NCBI GenBank assembly: GCA_937770485.1
Contig: CALJHX010000040.1
Span: 1 to 60,956 of the forward strand
Length of the DNA: 60,956 nucleotides
Origin: an uncultured Verrucomicrobiae bacterium
GTDB taxonomy: Bacteria > Verrucomicrobiota > Verrucomicrobiia > Limisphaerales > UBA1096
Direction of reading: 5' to 3'
Below, piece by piece: positions 1-9,353 of this stretch. The translations under genes were made by a program, and so were the position numbers. How positions within the stretch are numbered: the stretch's first letter is position 1; each line of letters starts with the position of its first letter. A model generated the notes under the pieces. It was given only the letters and a program-made list of their open reading frames with translations, did not search any database and was not told the DNA's origin.

Positions 1-257
1 CTCAACAAATCCATCGAGAGCCTGTTCGCCGGGCGTTACAAGCCGGCCTTCACCGAGATATTCGCGGGAGCAGCGAAACCAAAATGGAGTTCGCCGATGA
101 CCCTTCGAAAATCAGCGCAAGCTTTTATGACTGGATGATAAAAGACAGCTACGCAGCGGCTTACCTTACGCGATGGGTCATCAGCATCCGCGACACGCAC
201 GGAAACACCACGTTCTTAAACGCGAATTACTGGATTCGAAACGGCAAGGTCGAATGA
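1..257 (+). CDS. 3' end of an unidentified gene, possibly frameshifted
   Basis: The window opens inside a coding region that ends at the TGA at 255-257. In the frame of that stop, the last 50 codons look like real protein: they include YDWMIKDSYAAAYLTRW and end in a segment resembling the last strands of a small alpha+beta (NTF2-like) domain. The first 70 bases read better in another frame (SIESLFAGRYKPAFTEIF), so there may be a one-base frameshift near 70-90, or simply a false open frame. Nothing allows a functional name. The 5' part lies outside the window. Confidence 0.35.
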   Translation, partial: QQIHREPVRRALQAGLHRDIRGSSETKMEFADDPSKISASFYDWMIKDSYAAAYLTRWVISIRDTHGNTTFLNANYWIRNGKVE

Positions 258-329
258 GTGAGGCTAGCCCCTATTTTCAAGCCCATGTAGCTATGACAGG
301 AGCAGATTGACCGGCTGATTCGGCGTGAG

Positions 330-542
330 TTGACGGCCCAAATAGCACTCTGGCCCAATGATGTCAGTCGCAATGATTTGCTCGGCGTTACGTTTATATT
401 TTCCGAAAAATGGCTCGGAGCTCATTGCCATCCCTACGTGGTCGTCCCGGACAGGCAGGGCAATTTTCATGTACTACTGCCCAAGGCGGAGATTCGACAC
501 TTGATCTATCCCGGCGGCCCGATGTCGCGACTGGCGAAGTAA
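330..542 (+). CDS. small hypothetical protein (about 70-80 aa)
   Basis: A short open frame ends at the TAA at 540-542. The only usual start in frame is TTG at 330; no ATG is available after the upstream stop at 294-296. The composition is protein-like (hydrophobic core with His-Pro-Tyr-Val-Val-Val and a Gly-Gly-Pro near the end), and it ends in RLAK, the peptide that the dispersed CTTGGCCAAG palindrome often encodes elsewhere, although here the DNA is only a partial match. No family is recognised. It may instead be a remnant; confidence is low. Confidence 0.3.
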   Translation: MTAQIALWPNDVSRNDLLGVTFIFSEKWLGAHCHPYVVVPDRQGNFHVLLPKAEIRHLIYPGGPMSRLAK

Positions 543-591
543 ACTGGCTGGGTTTTTTGGGCGCGTTCCCTCATTGTCCGCCCGACGATTG

Positions 592-2313
592 ATGTTTGAA
601 AAAATCTCCATCCACACAACACGCCAGTTTGTCCCGACCGATTTGAACACCGGCGACTGGGCCGGGCTCGCGCCGCTATTTGAACAACTTGAGCAGCAAC
701 TCAGCGCCGCCGCCGATGCCGAGCAGCTTGAGCAGGCCATTCTCAACTGGGAGGAACTCTCCGCCGCGATCGCCGAGGAAAGCTCCAAGCGCTACATCGC
801 GATGACTTGCCAAACGGACGACAAAACCGCCGAGCAGGACTACCTCGATTTCGTCGAGAAAATCGAGCCGGAGGAGAAGCAATGCAGCTTCCGCCTAGCC
901 AAGGCGCTCTCCAACCACCCCCACCGCGAAAGCCTGCCCTCCAAGCGCTACGAGGTGTTTACCCGCGACTCCGCGCTCGAGGTCGAGTTGTTCCGGCCTG
1001 AGAACGTCGCGCTCGAGACCGAGACGACCAAGCTTGGACAGCAATACCAAAAACTCATCGGCGGCCTCGCCGTACAGTTCGACGGCGAAGAACGCACCCT
1101 CGTGCAAATGGGCCGCTACCTCGAGGAAACCGACCGCGCGCTGCGGCAGGAGGCGTGGGAACTCGTCGCCAATCGACGGCTCGAGGAGGCCGAAACCATC
1201 GACACCCAACTCGACGACTTGGCCAAGCGGCGCAACCAAATGAGCGCCAACGCCGGCTTTGCGAATTACCGCGACTTCGCCCATCGCCGCAAGGGTCGCT
1301 TCGACTACACGCCGGATGACTGCCTCGCATTTCACGACGCCATCGAGCAGGAAATGGTGCCGCTGCTCACCGAACTGCACGCCGAACGACGCGACGCGCT
1401 CGGCATCGAGTCGGTGCGCCCGTGGGACACCGCTACCGACCCGCTTGGCCGCCCGCCGCTCAAGCCGTTCGACGACGTGTCCCAATTGATCACCCGTTCG
1501 CAAGCTATCTTCGACCAACTCGACGGCGACCTCGCCGGATGGTTTCGCACCATGCAGGAACTCGACCTGCTCGACCTCGCCAACCGCAAGGGCAAGGCGC
1601 CGGGCGGCTATCAGGACTCACTGGCCGAGGCGCGGTTGCCGTTCATTTTCATGAACTCCGTCGGCGTGCAACGCGACGTCGAGACACTGCTGCACGAGGC
1701 CGGCCATGCGTTTCACACCATGGCCAGCCAAGGCGAGCCGCTACACTCGTACCGCCACGCGCCGATCGAGTTTTGCGAAGTCGCCTCGATGGCGATGGAG
1801 CTGCTCGGCGGCGAATACCTCGGCGAGTTTTACGACACAGAGGAAGTGCGCCGCGCGCGAATCACCCACCTCGAAGGCATCGTGTTCGTCTTCCCGTGGA
1901 TCGCCACGGTCGATGCGTTTCAGCACTGGCTCTACCTGAACCCCGGCCACTCGGTCGCCGCGCGCGACGATGCCTGGAACAGCCTGATGGATCGCTTCGG
2001 CGGCGGTATCGACTGGAGCGGCCACGAGCGCGCCCGGGCCAAATATTGGCACAAGCAACTCCACATTTTTTTGCACCCGTTTTACTACGTCGAGTACGGC
2101 ATCGCCCAACTCGGCGCACTGCAGGTGTGGGCCAACAGCAAGCAGGATCGCGGCCGGGCGCTCGCCGACTACAAAGCCGCGCTCGCGCTGGGCGGCTCAA
2201 GGCCGTTGCCGGAACTGTTCGAGCGCTGCAACACCCGGCTCGATTTCAGCCGGGAAACCGTCGCCCCGATGGCCGAGCTGTTGCGAAAAGAATTGGCTGC
2301 GCTGAAGGGTTGA
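592..2313 (+). CDS. M3 family metallopeptidase (oligoendopeptidase F-like)
   Basis: A zinc oligopeptidase that would cut short peptides in the cytoplasm; no signal peptide is visible. The protein has about 573 residues from the ATG at 592; an in-frame TTG at 574 is less likely. The M3 zinc motif HEAGH lies near residues 368-372, and the downstream glutamate helix (EFCEVASMAMELL) follows about 25 residues later, as expected for the third ligand. The long helical N-terminal half fits M3 proteins of the PepF type. One CTTGGCCAAG element at 1218 is read in frame as LAK. Substrate specificity cannot be told from sequence. Confidence 0.9.
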   Translation: MFEKISIHTTRQFVPTDLNTGDWAGLAPLFEQLEQQLSAAADAEQLEQAILNWEELSAAIAEESSKRYIAMTCQTDDKTAEQDYLDFVEKIEPEEKQCSFRLAKALSNHPHRESLPSKRYEVFTRDSALEVELFRPENVALETETTKLGQQYQKLIGGLAVQFDGEERTLVQMGRYLEETDRALRQEAWELVANRRLEEAETIDTQLDDLAKRRNQMSANAGFANYRDFAHRRKGRFDYTPDDCLAFHDAIEQEMVPLLTELHAERRDALGIESVRPWDTATDPLGRPPLKPFDDVSQLITRSQAIFDQLDGDLAGWFRTMQELDLLDLANRKGKAPGGYQDSLAEARLPFIFMNSVGVQRDVETLLHEAGHAFHTMASQGEPLHSYRHAPIEFCEVASMAMELLGGEYLGEFYDTEEVRRARITHLEGIVFVFPWIATVDAFQHWLYLNPGHSVAARDDAWNSLMDRFGGGIDWSGHERARAKYWHKQLHIFLHPFYYVEYGIAQLGALQVWANSKQDRGRALADYKAALALGGSRPLPELFERCNTRLDFSRETVAPMAELLRKELAALKG

Positions 2314-2319
2314 GCGAAC

Positions 2320-2499
2320 TCAACGATTGACCAACCAGAGCACCACGCCAATCAACGCGGAGCCAACGATCCCGGCGATAATGCTCCATATTTGGATCTT
2401 GTTCCGGTTTCGCCGGTTGGAACGCCCCATGCCGGGGAGCAGGTAATAACGAGGTGCTTCCTCCCCTTCTTTCGGCTTTTTATTCCTAAATCCAAACAT
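2320..2499 (-). CDS. small single-span membrane protein
   Basis: A 59-residue protein, convergent with the M3 peptidase and separated from it by only 6 bases. The start at 2499 is chosen because AGGAG lies a few bases upstream on the minus strand; an in-frame ATG at 2514 overlaps that ribosome site and is less likely. The N-terminal half is charged and proline-rich; the C-terminal half is one hydrophobic segment (IWSIIAGIVGSALIGVVLWL) ending in a short polar tail. No family is recognised. It may be a tail-anchored membrane protein. Confidence 0.55.
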   Translation of the reverse strand: MFGFRNKKPKEGEEAPRYYLLPGMGRSNRRNRNKIQIWSIIAGIVGSALIGVVLWLVNR

Positions 2500-2565
2500 C
2501 AGTCGCTCCTGCATGACGCAGAACTCGGCAGACCCTATTCATCCCGTCGCCAAATGACAACCACG

Positions 2566-2575
2566 CTTGGCCAAG
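2566..2575. repeat. intergenic copy of the CTTGGCCAAG palindrome
   Basis: A perfect 10-bp palindrome between the divergent small membrane protein gene and thiH, 26 bases before the thiH start. It is one of only five exact copies that lie outside genes. Its position could let it affect thiH expression, but nothing else supports a regulatory role. Confidence 0.7.
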
Positions 2576-2601
2576 GGCAGACCCTCCGCTAACTTGGCTC
2601 C

Positions 2602-3789
2602 GTGAGCTTTGTCCGCCATTTTGACCAATTGCCCATCGACGCGCTCAGGAGCCGCGCCCGCGACGCCTCGGACGATGAGGTGTCAGCCGCCCTGGCCAAG
2701 CGCGACTTGGGCTTGGCCGACCTCGCTGCCCTGCTCTCCCCCGCCGCTGCCGGCCAGCTCGAGTCGTTGGCCAAACGCGCGAACCAACTGACCCAGCAAC
2801 GGTTCGGCAAAGTCATCCGGCTATTCGCGCCGCTCTACCTCTCCAACGAATGCATCAACAACTGCCAATACTGCGGCTTCTCACGCGATAACCCTATCCT
2901 GCGCGTGACGCTCTCGGTCGATGAAGTCGTGCGCGAGGCCACGGCACTCGCCGGGCAGGGCTTTCGCAACGTCCTGCTCGTGGCTGGGGAACACCCAAAG
3001 TTTATCTCGAGCCGCTACATGGCCGACTGCGTCGAGGCGCTGCGCGACGCTGTCCCATCCATCTCGCTCGAAGTCGGCCCGATGGAGACCGACGAATACC
3101 GGCCGTTGGTCGAGGCCGGCGCGGAGGGACTCGTCGTTTATCAGGAAACCTACCACCGCGAGGTTTACGCAGCCATGCACACCTCCGGCCCCAAGCGCAA
3201 CTTCGACTGGCGGCTCGAGACGCCGGAGCGCGCCCACGCGGCCGGCTTCCGGCGGCTGGGCATCGGGGCGTTGTTCGGGCTGAGCGACTGGCGGCACGAA
3301 ACCCTCTGCCTCGCCGGGCACGCCCAATACCTACTGCGCCACTGCTGGAAATCGCAACTGACCATTTCACTGCCACGCCTCCGCCCCTGCGCCGGTGAGT
3401 TCGAGCCGTTGACTGACTTCAACGATCACAACCTTGTCCAGGCCATCTGTGCGCTGCGTCTGTTTCTGCCGGACGCCGGCATCGTCCTCTCCACCCGCGA
3501 ACCGGCGTGCCTGCGCGACCGGTTGATTCCATTGGGCATCACCATGATGAGCGCCGGCAGCCACACCGAGCCGGGCGGCTACACCGGCGCCGGCCACGAC
3601 AACCTGCACTACACCGAGCGCGGCCGCATCCGGGAGTTGGCCGCCCACGCCAGCGAACCGGCCGCCCACGCCACCGGCCAGTTCGACATCGCCGACGAAC
3701 GCGAGCCAAGCGCTGTCGCCGCAACCCTCACCCGACTCGGCTACGAGCCGGTCTGGAAAGACTGGGATCCGGCTATCCTCTCCAACTAA
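2602..3789 (+). CDS. thiH: 2-iminoacetate synthase ThiH (radical SAM)
   Basis: ThiH cleaves tyrosine with a 5'-deoxyadenosyl radical to give 2-iminoacetate (dehydroglycine) for the thiazole half of thiamine. The protein has 395 residues from a GTG start. The radical SAM cluster motif CX3CX2C is at about residues 84-91 (ECINNCQYCGFSRDN), the form typical of ThiH. The C-terminal half carries the Gly-Ile-Thr-Met-Met-Ser-Ala-Gly-Ser segment common to ThiH and related BATS-domain enzymes. No other thi gene is beside it, so it is separate from any thi operon. Its 3' end overlaps convergent tilS by 17 bases. Confidence 0.92.
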   Translation: MSFVRHFDQLPIDALRSRARDASDDEVSAALAKRDLGLADLAALLSPAAAGQLESLAKRANQLTQQRFGKVIRLFAPLYLSNECINNCQYCGFSRDNPILRVTLSVDEVVREATALAGQGFRNVLLVAGEHPKFISSRYMADCVEALRDAVPSISLEVGPMETDEYRPLVEAGAEGLVVYQETYHREVYAAMHTSGPKRNFDWRLETPERAHAAGFRRLGIGALFGLSDWRHETLCLAGHAQYLLRHCWKSQLTISLPRLRPCAGEFEPLTDFNDHNLVQAICALRLFLPDAGIVLSTREPACLRDRLIPLGITMMSAGSHTEPGGYTGAGHDNLHYTERGRIRELAAHASEPAAHATGQFDIADEREPSAVAATLTRLGYEPVWKDWDPAILSN

Positions 3790-5134
3790 ACAACAGCAGT
3801 TCGCGGGTCGAGTCGGTGACTTTGCAGGCGTCGGCGATGCGAAGTTTTTGCACCCAAAACAACCGTCCATCAGCGGCCTCGGCGACGACGAGTTTGCGGC
3901 GATCGGCCTTGGGGATTTTTTGGTTCACAAACAAGTCCTGCAATTTGGAGGTGCCGGCCTGGCCGATGGGCTGAAAACGGTCGCCGGGCTGCCAGTGGCG
4001 CAGGGTAATCTCTTGGCCAAGCGACTCGGCGTCAAAGACTTCGCTGCTCTCAACTTGGCCAAGTTCGCTCCACTTGGCCAAGCCGCCTGCCAAGCGCTCC
4101 CAGCCGATTTTCAAGCCGCCGAACTCGACTTCACAGGACTGGCCTACAAGGCTGACTTCGCACTTAGCCATGGAGAATTCCGGCTCGGCGGCGGAAGCAA
4201 CCAGCTCCACTTGGCCACCGGCATTCCGTTGCAGCCGCCGGCCGGGGGCGACCTCGATGACACGGCCGGCCTCAAGCCGCAACGCCTCAACCAAGTCGAA
4301 CGATGACTCGACGCCAAGCGCGAACAGTTGGCGCTGCACGACCTGCCGTTGAACAGCGATCGACAACTGATCGAACGGCGGTTCGCCCTGCCACTCGGCG
4401 GCGAGGTCGTCGATACAGTCGGTATCATCGCCGCAGAGTTGCATCGCCTTGAGGACTTGACGGCTCACCGATGCGCCAAACTGCCCGGCAAGTTGCGGCA
4501 GCAACTCGTGGCGAATGCGGTTGCGGAGAAAGCGGGTGTCGGTGTTGGATGCGTCCTCGCGGAACCCGATCCCCTTCTGCGTTACATACTCGATAATCTC
4601 GTCACACCGGATTCCTAGCAACGGGCGCTCGAGCGTGACGCCGGAGTCGGCTGGTGATGACGCGATGGGCTGCATGCCTGCCAAGCCACGGTTACCAGCA
4701 CCGCGAAGCAGCCGGAGAAAAAAAGTTTCGATTTGATCGTCGGCGTGATGAGCCAAGGCGACAACGGCTCCCAAGCGCTTGGCCAGGCGGGCGAAAAAAC
4801 GATGGCGCAGTTGACGGGCGGCCGCCTCTATACCTTCGCCGCTCTCGGCGGCGAGTTGCTGCGTGTCGCCACTATCGGATTCGAACGGCAGGCCAAGCTG
4901 CCCGGCCGCCTCCGCGACGAATAGCGCGTCAGCATCGCTGTCCGCACCTCGGAGTTGGTGATTGAAGTGGGCGACTACCAAGCGGTCGCGTAGGCCAAAC
5001 CCGGGAGTGGCGAGCAGGTGCATCAGCGCCATCGAGTCGATGCCACCAGAGACAGCCACGATGATGTTGCCGCTGCCCGGGAAGAAGTTCTGCACCCGGA
5101 TGATGTTGCCCACTTTTCCCGCGAGCGGATGCAT
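3773..5134 (-). CDS. tilS: tRNA(Ile)-lysidine synthase TilS
   Basis: TilS attaches lysine to C34 of the CAU-anticodon tRNA-Ile using ATP, so that AUA is read as isoleucine; it is normally essential. The 453-residue protein has the PP-loop SGGIDS at residues 29-34, followed by the usual VVAHFNHQLRG and HADDQIETFFLRL motifs. The C-terminal part (after about residue 330) fits the TilS substrate-binding domains, with WQPGDRFQP near residue 385. Three CTTGGCCAAG elements lie in this gene (4012, 4054, 4073), the tightest cluster in the window, coding for two LGQ and one LAK in the poorly conserved linker before the C-terminal domain. Confidence 0.92.
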   Translation of the reverse strand: MHPLAGKVGNIIRVQNFFPGSGNIIVAVSGGIDSMALMHLLATPGFGLRDRLVVAHFNHQLRGADSDADALFVAEAAGQLGLPFESDSGDTQQLAAESGEGIEAAARQLRHRFFARLAKRLGAVVALAHHADDQIETFFLRLLRGAGNRGLAGMQPIASSPADSGVTLERPLLGIRCDEIIEYVTQKGIGFREDASNTDTRFLRNRIRHELLPQLAGQFGASVSRQVLKAMQLCGDDTDCIDDLAAEWQGEPPFDQLSIAVQRQVVQRQLFALGVESSFDLVEALRLEAGRVIEVAPGRRLQRNAGGQVELVASAAEPEFSMAKCEVSLVGQSCEVEFGGLKIGWERLAGGLAKWSELGQVESSEVFDAESLGQEITLRHWQPGDRFQPIGQAGTSKLQDLFVNQKIPKADRRKLVVAEAADGRLFWVQKLRIADACKVTDSTRELLLFSWRG

Positions 5135-5137
5135 GGG

Positions 5138-6838
5138 TCAGTTGCCGGTGGCCACTGGTTCAACTGGCTTGGAGCGGAGCAGCAGCAGCCAGTCGCCCGG
5201 GCCAGGGGCCGGGCACTCGAGCGCCGCACCCCGAAGCACGGCCAACACGCTGGATCGCTCGCCAGTGCGCGGGTTGACCCACGCGGCAATCAGCGGCGTG
5301 GGCAGCTTGGCGACGTTGATTTTTAGTCGCTTCTCGACCGGCGTGTAAACGACGACCAAACGGCCGTCGACGGAACTGGCGGCGGCGGCGTATTCGGAGA
5401 GCGCCTCATCGCCGGGTTGCTCCGCCAGCACGACGCTGTCGGGGCGGAGTTTCTGAAACTCGATCGACTGAAATAGAGCCGAGAGATGTGCGACCTGCTC
5501 GCCGGCGTCAAAGCTCAACGCATCGCGCCAGGCGGGAGGTGTACCGGCGTTGGGATGACCGGGCGTTGGCGCGTCGCCGGCGTCCCAGCCCCACACGCCG
5601 GCAGCGCCGTAGCTCACGCCGGCGGTCGGAGTACTCAGCAGGCTCCAGTACAGCGCACGGCGAACCTCGTGTGCGGTAATCGGCTGCTTTTTGCTGTAGC
5701 TGTTCTGGCCCTCGTAGGTCGGCTCGATGTTGATAACCGGCCGGTGCGGAAGCTTGGCCCAGTCGCGCGCCGCCGGACCGTGGTGGATCCAGTTGTTGGT
5801 GGCTTCGTTTACGTCGTGGCCGCTTTGGTAGCCAAGCGCGGTCATCCATTTTTCATCGCGAAACTCCTCGAAGACCCAGCTCTTGCCCTTAGGGTGCATG
5901 AAGACGGGGAAGTGCCGTCCGCCGCCAAATACCGCTTGGCCAAGTGTGCGCCAGCGGGCGGCGCGTGTGCCGGAGTAATCGCCGTCGCCACCGAGAAACC
6001 AGGCGCCGTAAGTGGCGCCCCAGCGCGCGACCATGTAACGGGCCAGCAGGATCGCCTGGTCGTCGGGCAGAAAATTCACCGGGTTTTCGTCCCCGCGAAT
6101 AGCCCACAGCAACACCGGCACACTCAGCAGGCCGGCGTTGTTGATCGCCTCGACGCGTCGGTCAAGTCGCTGAAAGAATTCCGGGTTGATGCTGATTTTT
6201 TCCCTGCCGACGAATGCCTTGTTGCCCTCAGCGTCGCCGTCCGACGCGCCGCGCCAACTCGTGGCCACCCACTGCACGGCGGTGAAGCCCTGCCGCTTGC
6301 GTTCGCTCAAATAATGTTTCCAGTCGAACTCGTTCGACTTGAGCGGGCCGTTCCACGCGGTGTCGGCCATCCAGAAAAACGGTGTGCTGTCCTCGTGCAC
6401 GAAGTGGGTGCGGTCGCGCGACACACGGATCGGGCCGTGTTGGCTAAGGGCATTGCCTCCCAGCGGCGCGGTACAGCGGAACGCGCCGGAGAGATTGTGC
6501 AAGCCTCGGTTCTCCTCGTCCGAACAGGTGATGTGAAACGTCCATTTGCCAGCGAGATCCGGCAGGAAACGAATCTTCCAGTCGTTGCCGCCGTCCCAAA
6601 AACCGTCGACCTCGTATTGCTCGTCAGCTGGCGAGGTGAAGACAGCCTTGAGTTGCACGTCCTGTAAAGGGTTGTCGTACGCCTTGAGACTGACCAACTC
6701 GCCCTGGAAGCGCGTCCACTTGGGCAGGAGAGGCAGGGTCTCCTGGGCCGACGCAATCGCAGCGGCGAGGCACAGGCCAAGCAGGCTGAGTCGCGGAGCC
6801 ATCCTGCCGGCAAAAGAGACTATTGGAATGAAACGCAT
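5138..6838 (-). CDS. secreted glycoside hydrolase, DUF5060/DUF4038 (GH140, apiosidase-like)
   Basis: A 566-residue exported enzyme. A signal peptide covers about residues 1-32 (hydrophobic LLGLCLAAAIASA before Gln). Residues about 40-130 match a DUF5060-type beta-sandwich, with GFWDGGNDWKIRFLPD and WTFHITCSD. Residues about 135-440 match the DUF4038 TIM barrel, with HEDSTPFFWMADTAWNG near its start, as in GH140 apiosidases. A C-terminal beta-domain follows. Family members cleave apiose side chains of plant pectin (rhamnogalacturonan II) or related substrates; the substrate here is not certain. It starts 3 bases before tilS on the same strand, so the two may be co-transcribed. One palindrome element at 5935 is read as LGQ. 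Confidence 0.8.
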   Translation of the reverse strand: MRFIPIVSFAGRMAPRLSLLGLCLAAAIASAQETLPLLPKWTRFQGELVSLKAYDNPLQDVQLKAVFTSPADEQYEVDGFWDGGNDWKIRFLPDLAGKWTFHITCSDEENRGLHNLSGAFRCTAPLGGNALSQHGPIRVSRDRTHFVHEDSTPFFWMADTAWNGPLKSNEFDWKHYLSERKRQGFTAVQWVATSWRGASDGDAEGNKAFVGREKISINPEFFQRLDRRVEAINNAGLLSVPVLLWAIRGDENPVNFLPDDQAILLARYMVARWGATYGAWFLGGDGDYSGTRAARWRTLGQAVFGGGRHFPVFMHPKGKSWVFEEFRDEKWMTALGYQSGHDVNEATNNWIHHGPAARDWAKLPHRPVINIEPTYEGQNSYSKKQPITAHEVRRALYWSLLSTPTAGVSYGAAGVWGWDAGDAPTPGHPNAGTPPAWRDALSFDAGEQVAHLSALFQSIEFQKLRPDSVVLAEQPGDEALSEYAAAASSVDGRLVVVYTPVEKRLKINVAKLPTPLIAAWVNPRTGERSSVLAVLRGAALECPAPGPGDWLLLLRSKPVEPVATGN

Positions 6839-6896
6839 GTTATGGTGTCAGGAACCGGCCCGACGATGTCAGAAACCGGCCCAAAGCGCAAACGCG

Positions 6897-6906
6897 CTTG
6901 GCCAAG
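6897..6906. repeat. intergenic CTTGGCCAAG palindrome with extra half-site
   Basis: A perfect copy within GCGCTTGGCCAAGCTGGC, followed at once by a second TGGCCAAGCG half-copy. It lies between the divergent GH140-like and prepilin-like genes. Confidence 0.7.
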
Positions 6907-6948
6907 CTGGCCAAGCGGCGTGAAACCTGTAAATTACCGCCCGTAATA

Positions 6949-7002
6949 TTGAAGCATGAGTCATCCATACCAGCGCGACCGCTGCTTAGCCGGTGGGAGT
7001 GA
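6949..7002 (+). pseudogene. fossil 5' end of a DUF1501 gene
   Basis: Starting at the TTG at 6949, this reads [17 protein letters not shown] and then stops. The intact DUF1501 gene 0.9 kb downstream starts [18 protein letters not shown] from a TTG at 7872. The DNA of the two segments is also similar for about 48 bases, with a handful of mismatches. This is therefore a duplicated, dead 5' end of the neighbouring gene, and the prepilin-like gene lies between the fossil and the intact copy. Either a tandem duplication decayed, or the prepilin-like gene was inserted into one copy. Confidence 0.75.
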
Positions 7003-7018
7003 GTGGCCCATTAATATA

Positions 7019-7852
7019 ATGATACATATAAAGTACAGGCGGGGAACAACCCGAGCGTTTACGCTTATTGAACTGCTCGTGGTCATCGCGATCATTGCGA
7101 TTCTGGCGGGATTACTTTTGCCCGCCTTGGCCAAGGCGAAAAGCAAAGGGCAGCACACGGTCTGCCTGTCCAATCTCAAGCAACTTGACCTGGCTTGGAT
7201 TCTTTATGCCGGGGATTTTGATGACAACTTGGTATGGAACGACCTGACGTCAAACGGCAGCGGATGGGTGCGCGGCATCATCGATTACAATCCTGGCAAC
7301 CCACACAACACGAATCTCAAGGGATTGATGGATCCGAAATATGCCAAGCTGGCGCGCTACACCCAGTCGCCCGGCATCTACCGTTGCCCGGGAGACAAAA
7401 GCACCGTGAAAATTCGTGGGAAAACAATGTCCAGAGTTCGGAGTGTGTCGCTCAGTCAGGCCATGAATTCCCGAAATGACTGGCTGAGTTTCATCACCAA
7501 AAAACAGTATCATGTCTTTCGGAAATTGTCCGACATCAACGTGATGGGAGCGTCCGATGCCTATAACTTCATCAACGAACACCCGGACAGTATCAACTTC
7601 GGCGATCTGGCCGTGGCGATGAATGACGGAGTCGCATCCACCCGCATTTACATCATTGATTATCCCGCCAGCAATCACAACGGGGCAGGCACACTGTCCT
7701 TTGCTGACGGTCACGCGGAACCTCACAAGTGGCACGATGAACGCACGACGCCACCCGTGACGAACAAGTCAATGCCGCTGGCTGTTCCCTCAGCCCATAA
7801 CAAGGACATGATCTTCATGTCGAGCAAGGCCTCAATTGCCAAGCGACGCTAA
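7019..7852 (+). CDS. prepilin-type N-terminal cleavage/methylation protein, H-X9-DG type
   Basis: A secreted pseudopilin-like protein of about 277 residues; members of this family are abundant in planctomycetes and verrucomicrobia and their role is poorly known. The start at ATG 7019 gives a short basic leader, then [16 protein letters not shown], the type IV prepilin/pseudopilin signal with Glu at +5, which is cleaved by a prepilin peptidase. A Cys-Leu-Ser-Asn-Leu-Lys-Gln segment follows, as is common in the family. Near the C-terminus is the H-X9-DG motif ([15 protein letters not shown]). A palindrome element at 7126 codes for LAK just after the membrane helix. An earlier in-frame ATG at 6956 belongs to the fossil DUF1501 segment and is rejected. 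Confidence 0.85.
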   Translation: MIHIKYRRGTTRAFTLIELLVVIAIIAILAGLLLPALAKAKSKGQHTVCLSNLKQLDLAWILYAGDFDDNLVWNDLTSNGSGWVRGIIDYNPGNPHNTNLKGLMDPKYAKLARYTQSPGIYRCPGDKSTVKIRGKTMSRVRSVSLSQAMNSRNDWLSFITKKQYHVFRKLSDINVMGASDAYNFINEHPDSINFGDLAVAMNDGVASTRIYIIDYPASNHNGAGTLSFADGHAEPHKWHDERTTPPVTNKSMPLAVPSAHNKDMIFMSSKASIAKRR

Positions 7853-7871
7853 TCATGCTAATGACGGTGCA

Positions 7872-9344
7872 TTGAAGCACGAGTCATCCATTCCAGAGCG
7901 GCCGCTGCTTGGCCGTCGGCAGTTTTTGGTGAACTCCGGCATGGGACTGGGCGGGGTAGCGCTTGCCCAACTGCTCGGCGCCAGGGCGGCCAAGCCGCCG
8001 TTCCGGCCGGACATCGTGCCGACACGCCCTTATGCCGCCCGACACGCACACGCACGGCCCAAGGCGCAGCAGGTGCTGGTGATTTTCTGCTCTGGGGCCT
8101 GCAGCCAGATTGACACCTTCGACCACAAGCCGGAGCTCATCCGTCGCCACGGCCAATCCCTGCCGGGAGCCGACAGCCTCGTCACCTTTCAGGGCAAACA
8201 GGGAAGCCTGAACCGGAGCCCGTGGGCGTTCCAGCCTTACGGTCAAAGCGGCAAACAAATCTCCGATCTAGTTCCACGCATCGGGCAGATGGCGGACGAG
8301 TTGTGCTTCATCCACTCGCTCACCGGCAAAACGAACACGCACGGCCCGGCCGAAAATTACATGTGCACCGGCTCCACGCTGGAGGGGTTCCCAAGCATGG
8401 GAGCTTGGACCAGTTACGCTCTGGGCAGCGAGAACGACAACCTCCCTGCGTACGTCGCCATCCCCGACCCGCGCGGCACGCCCCAATCGAGCGTCAACTG
8501 CTGGGGATCCGGTTTTCTGCCAGCGGCATTCCAGGGGACGGCCTTTAACGCCGCCGAACCGATCAACAACCTTGCACGCCCGGAAACCATTTCGCGCACC
8601 ACCGACGAGGCGACTCGCGCCTTTCTCCGGCGGATGAATCAGCGCCATCTCCAGCGTTACCCGGGTGAGTCGGAACTTGCGGCGCGCATCGCCAGCCACG
8701 AGTTGGCGGCGCGCATGCAGATGAGCGTGCCGGAGGTGAGCGACATTTCCTCCGAGCCGCAGCACGTGCTGCGGTCATACGGCGCAGACGACTCGCAAAA
8801 CCCTCTCAAGGCCGCCTTCGCCCGGAACTGCATCCTCGCTCGGCGACTCGTCGAGCAGGGTGTGCGCTTCGTGCAACTCTTCAACGGCGCCTACCAAACC
8901 GGCGGCGAGGGGGTCAGCAACTGGGACGGCCACAAGGTGCTCAAGGAACAATACGCCAAGCACGGACCGGTGCTTGACCAGCCGGTGGCCGCCCTGCTGG
9001 CCGACATGAAACAGCGCGGCCTGCTCGAGCAGACGCTCGTAGTCTGGTGCACGGAGTTCGGCCGGATGCCGACCTTTCAGGTCGGGGCAAGCGGGCGTGA
9101 CCACAACCCGGACGGCTTCACCGCGTGGCTGGCCGGTGCCGGGGTGAAGCGCGGCCACACCCACGGTGCCACGGATGAATTCAGTTACAAAGCCGTGCAG
9201 GATGTCGCCACGGTGCACGACTTCCACGCGACGATTTTGCACCTGTTGGGACTGGAGCATGAGCGGCTTACTTTTTATCACAACGGGTTCGAACGCCGAC
9301 TGACCGATGTGGAGGGCGAAGTCATCGAGGGCGTCTTAGCGTAA
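7872..9344 (+). CDS. DUF1501 domain protein (secreted, sulfatase-fold relative)
   Basis: About 490 residues from the TTG at 7872. The N-terminus has a twin-arginine type signal ([15 protein letters not shown]) as in most DUF1501 proteins, which belong to the alkaline-phosphatase/sulfatase superfamily but have no proven substrate. Typical segments are [18 protein letters not shown] and CTEFGRMP with GRDHNPDGF downstream. It lies directly before a DUF1549/DUF1553 gene, its usual partner, with 9 bases between them. In many genomes the DUF1549/1553 gene comes first; here the order is reversed. The N-terminal codons are duplicated upstream at 6949. An earlier TTG at 7836 would overlap the preceding gene and is less likely. 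Confidence 0.88.
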   Translation: MKHESSIPERPLLGRRQFLVNSGMGLGGVALAQLLGARAAKPPFRPDIVPTRPYAARHAHARPKAQQVLVIFCSGACSQIDTFDHKPELIRRHGQSLPGADSLVTFQGKQGSLNRSPWAFQPYGQSGKQISDLVPRIGQMADELCFIHSLTGKTNTHGPAENYMCTGSTLEGFPSMGAWTSYALGSENDNLPAYVAIPDPRGTPQSSVNCWGSGFLPAAFQGTAFNAAEPINNLARPETISRTTDEATRAFLRRMNQRHLQRYPGESELAARIASHELAARMQMSVPEVSDISSEPQHVLRSYGADDSQNPLKAAFARNCILARRLVEQGVRFVQLFNGAYQTGGEGVSNWDGHKVLKEQYAKHGPVLDQPVAALLADMKQRGLLEQTLVVWCTEFGRMPTFQVGASGRDHNPDGFTAWLAGAGVKRGHTHGATDEFSYKAVQDVATVHDFHATILHLLGLEHERLTFYHNGFERRLTDVEGEVIEGVLA

Positions 9345-9353
9345 ATTGTTGAG

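Noticed and set aside
5486..6667. A long open frame (393 codons) antisense to the GH140-like gene
   Set aside because: The opposite strand has a signal peptide and clear family domains; the antisense frame has none and reflects GC-rich codon bias.
9280..9300. GGTTCGAAC, like a tRNA T-arm
   Set aside because: It lies inside the DUF1501 coding region and no acceptor, D or anticodon stems can be built around it.
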